Positions 34,141 to 42,259 of a DNA stretch of 64,000 nucleotides are shown piece after piece. The stretch is from Pararhizobium sp. (GTDB taxonomy: Bacteria > Pseudomonadota > Alphaproteobacteria > Rhizobiales > Rhizobiaceae), in assembly GCA_017794825.1 (NCBI GenBank), contig CP051237.1:1798001-1862000 (forward strand), given 5' to 3'. Under the pieces are notes generated by a model. It saw only the letters and a list, made by a program, of their open reading frames with translations. It had not been told where the DNA came from and ran no database searches. The position numbers and the translations under genes are program-made. Within the stretch, counting starts at the first letter, position 1. Each line of letters starts with the position of its first letter.

Positions 34141-34913
34141 GAGTCCACTCCCCGGGCGCCGAAATGCCCGCGCACCCGTTTGACGTATTCTCCGAACCGA
34201 TCCGAGTTGATGATGTCGATGTCGCGCGGCCGCGGCAGATCGACATCGATTATCTCGGTGATCCGGCCCGGCCTCGGGCTCATGACGACGATGCGATCGG
34301 CGAGAAACACCGCCTCGGCGATGCTGTGCGTGATCAGGAGTATCGTCTTCTTTTTTTCGGCCCAGATGTCGAGCAGTTCGAGATTCATCTGCTCCCGGGT
34401 CATGGCGTCGAGCGCCCCAAAGGGTTCGTCCATGAGAAGAAAGTCAGGATCGTGCACAAGAGCGCGGGCTATGCCCACGCGTTGCTGCATGCCGCCCGAA
34501 AGCTCCTTGGGATATTTCTGACCGAACCCGTCGAGGCCGACCAACTTCAGCAATTGCTTCGCGGCTGATGAGAATTTGTCCCGGTCCAGCCCCTGTATTT
34601 CGACCGGCACCATCACGTTCTGAAAAATATTGCGCCAGGGCAACAACAGCGGTTCCTGGAAGACGACTCCCAGTTTCCTGCTGGGACCGTCGATCGGGCT
34701 CCCATTCACGAGAATGCTGCCGGAAGATTTTTCCAGTATGCCGGCCAGCATCTTGAGCAGCGTCGTCTTCCCGCAACCACTCGGCCCGACAACGGTCACG
34801 AACTCGCCCTGGGCTATTTCCAGATTGACGTCAGATAGCGCATAGATCGGCTCACCTTCCAGGGTGGCGTAGGTCTTGTTGAGATTGGTTATCGATATCA
34901 CCGCGGATTCCAC
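34137..34913 (-). CDS. NitT/TauT-type ABC transporter ATP-binding protein
   Basis: This SsuB-like ATPase has Walker A GPSGCGKTT, signature LSGGMQQR, Walker B FLLMDEP and LLITHSIAEAVFLADR. The start is uncertain: the frame is open to 34976, while GTG at 34913 (VESAVISITNLNKTY) fits the family N-terminus. It pairs with the permease and binding protein downstream. Confidence 0.85.
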   Translation of the reverse strand: MESAVISITNLNKTYATLEGEPIYALSDVNLEIAQGEFVTVVGPSGCGKTTLLKMLAGILEKSSGSILVNGSPIDGPSRKLGVVFQEPLLLPWRNIFQNVMVPVEIQGLDRDKFSSAAKQLLKLVGLDGFGQKYPKELSGGMQQRVGIARALVHDPDFLLMDEPFGALDAMTREQMNLELLDIWAEKKKTILLITHSIAEAVFLADRIVVMSPRPGRITEIIDVDLPRPRDIDIINSDRFGEYVKRVRGHFGARGVDS

Positions 34914-35057
34914 ATTATTGGGTATCAAGCATTCTGCCGGCGATCGTCCCGCCCGAAAGTCCGGCCGCCGTTTCAAATTCGGGGATGCAATTCAGCAGAC
35001 CGAGAGACGTATATCCGCGCGATTCAGGCCGCCTTGCGCGCAATTCGTTCATGGCGC

Positions 35058-35612
35058 TCAATGCTGCGTCCCCTTCTGCAGACCACGCAGTTGTGGCAAC
35101 ATCTCCGCAACAGCGGCCACGCGCCTCAGATCGGCGGCGTATTGTTCGGCTGCGTCTTTCACGATCTCTTCCATGCGATCCATCTGGCCAATGACGAAGT
35201 AAAAGCCGCGACCCGGTATAACCGCTCCGAGTTCGACCAGAAGCGGCGCCAGATTGACCGTCGGGCCCATCGCGTGGGCGTGATCAGCGCCCGTCAGAAG
35301 CGGGATTGCCACCACGCCGGAGAGGCCGTTCGCCGGATACCGATCCAGAAAGACCTTGAGCAGTCCGGAATAGGTCGCCTTGTAGGTTGGAGACGCGAAG
35401 ATCACTAGGTCGCTGTCAGCGACACGGGCGTTCACCGCGTCCATCTTTGCGCTTGGCCATTCCAGGATCTCGTCCCGGTAGTCAGCGAGATCGACTACTT
35501 CCGCGCCCTGTGACAAGGGGCCGAACAGCTCCGTGGCCAGAGTTGTGGCGACCTTGAGAGTACGCGATCGGGGCTTGGGGTTTCCGACAACAATAGACAG
35601 TTTCAATGTCAT
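35058..35612 (-). CDS. NAD(P)H-dependent FMN reductase (SsuE/MsuE type), copy A
   Basis: This 184-residue flavodoxin-fold reductase shows SIVVGNPKPRSRTLKVA (phosphate/flavin-binding loop) and FASPTYKATYSGLLKVFLD. It supplies reduced FMN to a two-component monooxygenase. The ATG overlaps the monooxygenase stop (ATGA at 35609-35612). It is strikingly similar to copy B at 37831-38391 over the first about 150 residues, with diverged C-termini. Confidence 0.85.
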   Translation of the reverse strand: MTLKLSIVVGNPKPRSRTLKVATTLATELFGPLSQGAEVVDLADYRDEILEWPSAKMDAVNARVADSDLVIFASPTYKATYSGLLKVFLDRYPANGLSGVVAIPLLTGADHAHAMGPTVNLAPLLVELGAVIPGRGFYFVIGQMDRMEEIVKDAAEQYAADLRRVAAVAEMLPQLRGLQKGTQH

Positions 35613-36703
35613 TGCGCAGTTACCCTGCATGCCACGCCGTACTGCGACATGGGCGACAATACCCTTTCCGCAACGGCTTTGAGATCCTCAACGTAGTCAG
35701 GCACGATCAGGATCACGCCATCCAATTCACTTTCGGAAACGATGTTGGCGATGCGCCGGCATAGCGACTCATAGGAACCGACGAGCGTACTGGAAGGAAC
35801 TGCGGTCCTCTTTCCTTCGCCCGCCATCCGTTTCGATGCGGCGCTCACATCCTTCGCGTTGGGATTCATGTCGTATCCCAGAGCGATATCGTCCAGACAC
35901 TCGACGTCCACGCCTTCGTTGAAATGATCGAGCCTGGCCTGGGCTTCTTCGTCGGTCGCGCCCGGGATCACATTGAGCAGACCATAGATCTTGAGATCCG
36001 TCTTGCCCATCTCCCTGGCCACGGCTTTGGCCTGCCTGCCAATTTCGATATATTTGCCTTCTCCCGATCCGATGAAGGCGATGTCGCAGTTTTCGGCCGC
36101 GAACCGGAAACCTCGGCCGGATGCTCCGGCGTTCGCGAGAGGCGGCAGTGTGGACGGCTTGGGGCCCATTGTCGCCTCGTCAAGTTCGTAAAAATCGCCT
36201 TTGTGGGAAACAACGTCCTCTGTCCACAATCTCTTGACGACCTTTATCCACTCGTCGGCGAGGTCGTACCGTTCGTCGTGGCTCAATCCGTCCCGCCAAA
36301 GTCCGACATGGGACAAATCGAGGTAGCTTGATCCGGTCACCAGGTTGAGCCCGACCCGCCCCGGCGATATCTGATCGAGCGTCGTCATCATCTTGGCTAT
36401 GATCGCCGGTTCATAAACCGTCATGTGAATGGTGCCGAAGACGCCTATGTGGGATGTCGCCTGCAGCAGGGCCGCTGACGTCGTCATCGATTCAAGTGAA
36501 CGCATCCAGTGTTCCGAAGGTCCCTTGCGGCCACGCCAGATGCCGGGACTCAGCACAAAATCGAAGCCAAGCGCTTCGGCGCCGCGGACGACTTCAAGCA
36601 CACGGCGAAAAGAACCATCCTCGACCGCCGGCGAATTCACCGAGTGGATCCAGCCATGATTGCCAACCGGTATGAACACACCAACATCGATCACCTTCGT
36701 CAA
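35609..36703 (-). CDS. LLM-class flavin monooxygenase, RutA-like
   Basis: This protein of about 364 residues is a luciferase-like (TIM-barrel) FMNH2-dependent monooxygenase. VGVFIPVGNHGWI at the N-terminus, GRVGLNLVTGSSYLDLSHVGLW and LVGSYESLCRRIANIV in the C-terminal part parallel RutA, the uracil ring-opening amide monooxygenase, more than SsuD. Together with adjacent RidA- and RutF-like genes this points to oxidative cleavage of an N-heterocycle or amide. A TTG at 36703 with GGAGA upstream is the preferred start. RutB, RutD and RutE partners are absent, so the substrate need not be uracil. Confidence 0.8.
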   Translation of the reverse strand: MTKVIDVGVFIPVGNHGWIHSVNSPAVEDGSFRRVLEVVRGAEALGFDFVLSPGIWRGRKGPSEHWMRSLESMTTSAALLQATSHIGVFGTIHMTVYEPAIIAKMMTTLDQISPGRVGLNLVTGSSYLDLSHVGLWRDGLSHDERYDLADEWIKVVKRLWTEDVVSHKGDFYELDEATMGPKPSTLPPLANAGASGRGFRFAAENCDIAFIGSGEGKYIEIGRQAKAVAREMGKTDLKIYGLLNVIPGATDEEAQARLDHFNEGVDVECLDDIALGYDMNPNAKDVSAASKRMAGEGKRTAVPSSTLVGSYESLCRRIANIVSESELDGVILIVPDYVEDLKAVAERVLSPMSQYGVACRVTAQ

Positions 36704-36753
36704 TTCATTCTCCAATTTTTCAAGAACCTCACTATTCCTGGCATGCTTGCGGA

Positions 36754-37212
36754 TCAGGCCTGGCGGGACTGTGTTTCATTCAGAATGCGGGCGGCGGGCC
36801 CGATCTGCGCGCCGGGCGCATATGCGACGACATCCACTTCCAGAACGAATTCGGGAAGCATGAGCGCCACCACCTGCACGCCAGTGCTCACCGGACGGTG
36901 GTTTCCAAAAAACTCGTCTCGCACTTCCCAATATTGTCTGGTGAAAGTCATGTCTTCCATTGGGGTCGTCAGATAGTTGGTCAGTCTGATTATGGAATTC
37001 AGATCACACCCGACCATGCCAAGACGCCGGCGAACGTTGGTAAAAATCTGACGCGCTTGCGCCTTTATATCGCCTGCGCCGACAACTGCTCCATTCTCGT
37101 CGAACGCGACGATACCCGACAGCCAGATGAAATCACCGGCTTGCACCAGATGGCACATGGGCTTCGTTGCGTCCCATAGCTGCTTCTCGACGACAAATTT
37201 GGGATCATTCAT
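36754..37212 (-). CDS. RidA/RutC-family protein
   Basis: This 152-residue YjgF/RidA-fold protein contains GDFIWLSGIVAFDENG, QARQIFTNVRRRLGMVGCDLNSIIRLTNYLT and RPVSTGVQVVALMLPEFVLEVDVVAYAP. The Arg of RPVSTGVQV matches the conserved carboxylate-binding Arg. RidA proteins hydrolyse reactive enamines/imines, and RutC acts on aminoacrylate-type products of pyrimidine ring opening. It sits between the RutA-like and RutF-like genes; GGAG precedes the ATG. Confidence 0.85.
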   Translation of the reverse strand: MNDPKFVVEKQLWDATKPMCHLVQAGDFIWLSGIVAFDENGAVVGAGDIKAQARQIFTNVRRRLGMVGCDLNSIIRLTNYLTTPMEDMTFTRQYWEVRDEFFGNHRPVSTGVQVVALMLPEFVLEVDVVAYAPGAQIGPAARILNETQSRQA

Positions 37213-37294
37213 GTACTCTACTCCAAATCCGGTTGTCCGTTTGAAACCAGGATCTCACCATCCAATTACTTTGCACTGCCTGACCAGCCAGCTA

Positions 37295-37834
37295 TCATTT
37301 CATGGTCGCTGTCATGTCTCCAAGATGTCTGTACTCCCCATTGAAATAAAGAAGAGGTTCCTTGTCCTGGTGATTGCTGGGATAGATTTTCATTACTTGA
37401 CCTATAACAATGTAATGGTCTCCGGCGCGATGCTCGTTTGCGATTTTACAGTCCAGAAGCAGCAACGCGCCGGCTATCGCGGGGTTCTGGCTCGGCAACA
37501 TCGACCATTCGACGCCTTCCCACTTGTCAACGCCTTTGCGTGCAAACTGATTTGATATCGATTGCTGGTTTCGGGTCAGCACATTGACCGAGAATTTTCC
37601 GGTTTCGCGAATTCGCGGATAGCTGGATGAAGACCTCATGACGTTGAAGGAGATCAGCGGCGGATCCATCGAGACGCTATGGAACGACTGGCAGGTGAAT
37701 CCGATCGCCTCACGCCCATCGTGTCCGGCAATCACTGTAATCCCGGAGGCATAGAGTCCAAGCGCACTACGAAATTCGCGAGAATCTATGGCTGGGCTAT
37801 CGTGAATTGAGCGCCGAGCTTCGAGATTGTTCAT
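37295..37834 (-). CDS. Flavin reductase domain protein (RutF-like)
   Basis: This 179-residue FMN-binding split-barrel flavin reductase shows ALGLYASGITVIAG, EAIGFTCQSFHSVSMDPPLISFNV, FSVNVLTRNQQ and HYIVIGQV. It regenerates reduced flavin for the LLM monooxygenase. Its start overlaps the stop of FMN reductase copy B (ATGA at 37831-37834). Confidence 0.85.
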   Translation of the reverse strand: MNNLEARRSIHDSPAIDSREFRSALGLYASGITVIAGHDGREAIGFTCQSFHSVSMDPPLISFNVMRSSSSYPRIRETGKFSVNVLTRNQQSISNQFARKGVDKWEGVEWSMLPSQNPAIAGALLLLDCKIANEHRAGDHYIVIGQVMKIYPSNHQDKEPLLYFNGEYRHLGDMTATMK

Positions 37835-38391
37835 GCTGAAAGCCCTTTTCGTGCTCCTTGATCGCCATTGTTTCGCAGCGAGCCCGCGATCGCTGTCAGA
37901 TCGCCAATATTGGCGGCGTATTGGTTCGCCGCCGCCTGCACGATTTCGTCAAGGCGATCCATCTGGTCGATGACAAAGTAGAACCCGCGTCCGGGAACCA
38001 AAGCGCCAAGCTCCACCAGCAGAGGCGAGAGATTGACTGTCGGGCCCATCGCATGCGCATAGTTCGCGCCCGTCAGAAGCGGAATGGCCACGACGCCGGA
38101 CAGGCCGTTTGACGGATAGCGGTCCAGAAAGACCTTGAGCAGCCCGGAATACGTGGCTTTGTAGGTGGGTGAGGCGAAAATGACGACATTGCTGTCGGCA
38201 ACCCGCGCGTTGACCGAATCCATCTTCTCGCTGGGCCATTCCAGGATGACGTCACGGTAGTCGGCAAGATCGACAATTTCAGCGTCTCTTGACAGAGAGC
38301 CGAACAGTTTGTCGGCCAGTGTCGTCGCGACCTGCAGGGTGCGCGATTTCGGTTTTGGATTCCCCACGACGATAGACAGTCTGAGCGTCAT
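37831..38391 (-). CDS. NAD(P)H-dependent FMN reductase (SsuE/MsuE type), copy B
   Basis: This 186-residue protein is a close paralog of copy A (35058-35612), sharing VVGNPKP, DLADYRD and the FASPTYKATYSGLLKVFLDRYP stretch. It is the first gene of the long minus-strand operon, so two flavin reductases of one family plus a RutF-like one feed the same monooxygenase or successive ones. GAGGAATT precedes the ATG. Confidence 0.85.
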   Translation of the reverse strand: MTLRLSIVVGNPKPKSRTLQVATTLADKLFGSLSRDAEIVDLADYRDVILEWPSEKMDSVNARVADSNVVIFASPTYKATYSGLLKVFLDRYPSNGLSGVVAIPLLTGANYAHAMGPTVNLSPLLVELGALVPGRGFYFVIDQMDRLDEIVQAAANQYAANIGDLTAIAGSLRNNGDQGARKGLSA

Positions 38392-38507
38392 AATTCCTCA
38401 CAGCAAGTTTGCAGGAAGCAAGACGTGTCACGACTACGAACGGAGAAACCCTGCCTTTGGACGCATGACCTCAGCCCGTGCAGACAACAACATGTCTCAC
38501 AAAACCG

Positions 38508-38553
38508 AGGTATTTTGGCCCGGCAAAACCCGCACCAAGGTGTTTTGGCTCAG
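38508..38553. repeat. Imperfect direct repeat upstream of the flavin operon
   Basis: AGGTATTTTGGCCCGG (38508-38523) and AGGTGTTTTGGCTCAG (38538-38553) repeat with exactly 30 bases from start to start, about three helical turns. CAAAACC also occurs twice, at 38500 and 38524. The repeats lie 117-162 bases upstream of the FMN reductase start, a plausible activator site. The rest of the 38392-38669 gap shows nothing more. Confidence 0.45.
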
Positions 38554-38669
38554 TACGGAAGCGGCGAAATTCGCCTTTCGTGTGAAAAGCTAGCACCAAC
38601 CTTGCGATGACGTCAACAGGCCATTCGCCGAATGCCAGCGAGTCATTGCTTCACCAATTCGGAATGCTT

Positions 38670-39131
38670 TCACACCGGCAGATAGCTGCTGCTCTTGACC
38701 TCTTCCATGACCGCGTAGGTGTGCGTTTCGCGCACGCCGGGAAGCGGCAGGATCACGTCGGACAGGAATGCGCGGTAGGCGTCCATGCCCGAGACGCGCG
38801 CCTTGACCAGATAATCGAAGCCTCCGGCCACCATATGGCATTCCATCACGTCGTCGCTGCGCTGCACAGCGCGGGCGAACGCGTCGAAAGTCTCCGGCGT
38901 GGTGCGGTCGAGCTTGACCTGCACAAAAACCAGAAGATGGCGGCCGAGCTTCTCGGGCGACAGCACCGCCTGGTATCCCTCGATAAAACCGTCGCGATGC
39001 AATCTCTTGACGCGCTCCGCCGTCGCCGTCGGCGAGAGGCTTATGCGATCCGCCAGTTCGATATTGGTCAGCCGGCCGTCACGCTGAAGTGTGCGGAGAA
39101 TCTTTCGGTCAATCGCGTCAATGCTCTTCAT
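38670..39131 (-). CDS. Lrp/AsnC-family transcriptional regulator
   Basis: This 153-residue protein has an Lrp HTH (DAIDRKILRTLQRDGRLTNIELADRISLSPTATAERVKRL) and a RAM ligand-binding domain (HMVAGGFDYLVKARVSGMDAYRAFL). The start at 39131 fits the family length; 39158 is also possible. Lrp proteins respond to amino acids or their derivatives. It may control the racemase-like gene upstream or the flavin operon that starts 280 bases downstream on the same strand. Confidence 0.85.
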   Translation of the reverse strand: MKSIDAIDRKILRTLQRDGRLTNIELADRISLSPTATAERVKRLHRDGFIEGYQAVLSPEKLGRHLLVFVQVKLDRTTPETFDAFARAVQRSDDVMECHMVAGGFDYLVKARVSGMDAYRAFLSDVILPLPGVRETHTYAVMEEVKSSSYLPV

Positions 39132-39207
39132 CACACCGTCATTATTCCATTGCGCCATGAATATCACTACATCTCGATGGCGCCATAGTGAATGACGCGA
39201 TGCGACT

Positions 39208-40251
39208 TCAGGGCTGCTTCCTGGCGGAATGGCCCCAGGTGTCGCTCAGCCGGTAGCCTTCCGGCCAGGGGTCGTCCGGATCGAGCATATGCTGGTGGGT
39301 TCCGGTGATCCAGCCGCGACCGCTGATCTCCGGTACGATCGCGGGCCTGGTTCCCACAGCAGCGACTTCAGCGACGCGACCGGCGAAAGTCGATCCGAGG
39401 ATCGATGTCGCCGTAAACCGGTCACCGACCTGCATCAGGCCCCGCGCGTGCAGCAGCGCCATTCGGGCTGAAACGGCGGTTCCGGTGGGGGAGCGGTCGA
39501 TCTTGCCCGGTCTGATGGCGACGGCCGATCGCGCGGCAAATCCATCCGGTCCCTCGGTCAGCCGCCCCGCGAACAGGCAGAAGGAGATGTGACGCCATTC
39601 GGGAAGCTCCGGATGCTCGAACCCGATTTGCGCGTTGGCGGCGTCGCTGATCCGCATGCCGAATTCGGCCAGGTCGTGCGCCTCGTCCGCTACAAGGTCG
39701 AAACCGAGAGCGGCGGCGTCGACCACGACGAAACTGTCGCCTCCATAGGCTGTGTCGACGCTCAATGTCGGAAGGCCCTCCACCTCCAGCGACGCGTCGA
39801 GCCGCCCCGCGAACGACGCGACATTGCGGATATGGATGCGTTCCGCCTTGCCGTTTCGACATTCGGCCCGCACCCGCACGAGCCCGCCCGGCGCCTCCAG
39901 AGTGAGTACGGTTTCCGGTTCCTGCATGGCGACAAGGCCGCTGTCGAGCAGCACCGTCGACACGCATATCGAATTGGAGCCGGACATGGGTGGGGTGTCT
40001 TCGGGCTCCATGATGATGAAGCCCATCTGCGCCTCGGGGCGCTTCGGCGGAACCAGAAGGTTGACATGGCGAAAGACGCCGCCGCGCGGTTCGTTGAGCA
40101 CGAAGTTTCGCAAGGTTCCGTCAGTCTCGATCCATTTTCGCTGTTCCCACAGCGTATCACCCGGCGGTGGGGCGACGCCTCCTACAATGACGTCGCCGAC
40201 CTCTCCCTCGGCGTGACAGGAAACCACATGAATTGTTTTCGTGCTGCGCAT
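39208..40251 (-). CDS. Proline racemase superfamily protein with Ser/Thr at the two catalytic Cys positions
   Basis: This 347-residue protein of the proline racemase/hydroxyproline epimerase fold contains [34 protein letters not shown] and [12 protein letters not shown]. The first catalytic Cys is Ser90 ([10 protein letters not shown]) and the second is Thr256 (DRSPTGTAV). In this superfamily Cys/Cys and Ser/Cys pairs are racemases or epimerases and Cys/Thr is a trans-3-hydroxyproline dehydratase; a Ser/Thr pair suggests a different reaction. The start at 40251 fits the conserved N-terminus. Confidence 0.8.
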   Translation of the reverse strand: MRSTKTIHVVSCHAEGEVGDVIVGGVAPPPGDTLWEQRKWIETDGTLRNFVLNEPRGGVFRHVNLLVPPKRPEAQMGFIIMEPEDTPPMSGSNSICVSTVLLDSGLVAMQEPETVLTLEAPGGLVRVRAECRNGKAERIHIRNVASFAGRLDASLEVEGLPTLSVDTAYGGDSFVVVDAAALGFDLVADEAHDLAEFGMRISDAANAQIGFEHPELPEWRHISFCLFAGRLTEGPDGFAARSAVAIRPGKIDRSPTGTAVSARMALLHARGLMQVGDRFTATSILGSTFAGRVAEVAAVGTRPAIVPEISGRGWITGTHQHMLDPDDPWPEGYRLSDTWGHSARKQP

Positions 40252-40467
40252 GAGACGAGCCTTCCCGATATGGCGTGATTCGAATGGCGCCAGAAGAATG
40301 GTCCCGCGCGCCTTGTGAAGCAATCGGCTTCGGCGCTATAGTCAGGCGGCTATCCTGGCGTCCGAACGCGGTTCACGTCGCTGTCAAGTTTCGGATGTAG
40401 AACCCTTCACGGCATCGTTCATCGCAGATATTCTTCGCCCGACCGGCGGATCATCGGACAAATATTC

Positions 40468-42252
40468 ATGAATTTCATCAATCAGGGCCAGTCGCCGACC
40501 TCTTCCATTCCACACGAAAAGACCGCCGAAGATCAGAGCGCCGAATCCTACCGTACAATAGACCGCATGCAGGAAGCCATGCTCGGAAGCCTGACCGGCG
40601 GATTGTCGCCTGCGGCCCTGGCGCTTGCTTTTTGCGACTGGTCCATCCACCTCGCCGCGGCTCCGGGCAAACGGATGGAACTGGCAGAAAAGGGAGTGCG
40701 CAAGGCGACGCGATTCGGCGAGCATGTGATGAGCGGCGGCTCGGCTCCCAGCGTCATAGCGCCCCTGCCCGGCGATCATCGTTTCGACGGCGACGACTGG
40801 AGCAAACAGCCCTACGCCGCCATGACCCAGGCCTTTCTCCTGACGCAGCAATGGTGGCACAATGCGACCCACGCCGTGCCGGGCGTCAGCCCGCACAGCG
40901 AGGATGTCATCTCGTTTGCAACCCGGCAGATCCTGGATGTTTTCTCGCCCTCCAACAATCCCTTGACCAATCCGAAAGTGATCGACAGGACGATCGAGAC
41001 CGGCGGGCGGAACCTTGTCGAAGGTTTCCAGAACTATGTCACCGATGTTGTCCGACAGACGGCGGGCGACAGGCCCGTGGGCGCTGAAGCGTTCGTTCCG
41101 GGAAGGGATGTCGCCGTGACGCCGGGCAAGGTGGTCTTTCGCAATCACCTCATCGAACTGATCCAGTATTCCCCGCAGACCGAGGACGTCCTGGCGGAAC
41201 CGGTCCTGATCGTTCCGGCCTGGATCATGAAATTCTACATTCTCGACCTTTCTCCGGAAAATTCCCTCGTGCGTTACCTCGTCAGACGCGGGCACACGGT
41301 CTTCTGCATCTCGTGGCGCAATCCCGACGAGGAAGACCGCGACCTCACGATGGACGATTATCGCCAATCGGGAGTGATGTCGGCTATCGACGCGGTCAGC
41401 GCCATTGCGCCGGAACGCAAGATCCATGCAGTCGGTTACTGTCTCGGCGGCACGCTGCTTTCAATCGCCGCCGCGGCGATGGCGAGAACTCGCGACAACC
41501 GGCTGGCGTCGATGACGCTGCTCGCCGCCCAGACAGACTTCACCGAACCCGGCGAACTCGCGCTGTTCATCGACCACAGCCAGATGAATCTGCTCGAAAG
41601 CATGATGTGGGACAAGGGATATCTCTCCGCCGACCAGATGGCCGGCGCGTTCCAGTTGCTGCGAAGCAACGATCTGATCTGGTCGCATCTGGTGCAGGAT
41701 TACCTTATGGGCGAGCGCACGCCGATGATCGATCTGATGGCCTGGAATTCGGATACGACGCGCATGCCCTATCGCATGCACGCCGAGTATCTGGAGAAAC
41801 TCTACATCAACAACGAACTGGCGGGCGGTCACTTCATGGTCGACGGCCGCCCGGCGGCCATGGAAAACATCCGCTTGCCAATCTTCACCGTCGGCACCGA
41901 ACGGGATCACGTCGCGCCATGGCGCTCGGTCTACAAGATCCACATGTTGACGGATACGGACACCACTTTCGTGCTCACCAGCGGCGGACACAACGCCGGA
42001 ATCGTCAGCGAACCGGGGCATCCGCATCGTCACTACCGCATAGTACGAAAAGGCGTTGACGACCCGCTGCTTGGCCCGGAAGAATGGCTGGTGTGTGCGC
42101 CGAGCCAGGATGGCTCGTGGTGGGAAGCCTGGAGCGACTGGCTGGCGCAACACTCTTCGAGCGAACGGGTCAGCCCGCCACAACCGTCCTCCGGCCCTGA
42201 GGGCTCGGCGCCGCTCGACGACGCGCCGGGCGCCTACGTCTTCCAACAATGA
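40468..42252 (+). CDS. phaC: Poly(3-hydroxyalkanoate) synthase, class I type
   Basis: This 594-residue PhaC has the lipase-like box GYCLGG (catalytic Cys in AVGYCLGGTLL), FAWRNPDEED-like CISWRNPDEEDRDLTMDDY, and the Asp/His partners in GTERDHVAPW and SGGHNAGIVSEPG. It polymerises 3-hydroxyacyl-CoA into storage granules. The operon continues with a MaoC/Pta fusion and FabI, an arrangement seen in other alphaproteobacteria. Confidence 0.9.
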   Translation: MNFINQGQSPTSSIPHEKTAEDQSAESYRTIDRMQEAMLGSLTGGLSPAALALAFCDWSIHLAAAPGKRMELAEKGVRKATRFGEHVMSGGSAPSVIAPLPGDHRFDGDDWSKQPYAAMTQAFLLTQQWWHNATHAVPGVSPHSEDVISFATRQILDVFSPSNNPLTNPKVIDRTIETGGRNLVEGFQNYVTDVVRQTAGDRPVGAEAFVPGRDVAVTPGKVVFRNHLIELIQYSPQTEDVLAEPVLIVPAWIMKFYILDLSPENSLVRYLVRRGHTVFCISWRNPDEEDRDLTMDDYRQSGVMSAIDAVSAIAPERKIHAVGYCLGGTLLSIAAAAMARTRDNRLASMTLLAAQTDFTEPGELALFIDHSQMNLLESMMWDKGYLSADQMAGAFQLLRSNDLIWSHLVQDYLMGERTPMIDLMAWNSDTTRMPYRMHAEYLEKLYINNELAGGHFMVDGRPAAMENIRLPIFTVGTERDHVAPWRSVYKIHMLTDTDTTFVLTSGGHNAGIVSEPGHPHRHYRIVRKGVDDPLLGPEEWLVCAPSQDGSWWEAWSDWLAQHSSSERVSPPQPSSGPEGSAPLDDAPGAYVFQQ

Positions 42253-42259
42253 GGGATCG

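Noticed and set aside
38508..38553. CRISPR-like array
   Set aside because: Only two imperfect units, spacer too short, no cas genes.
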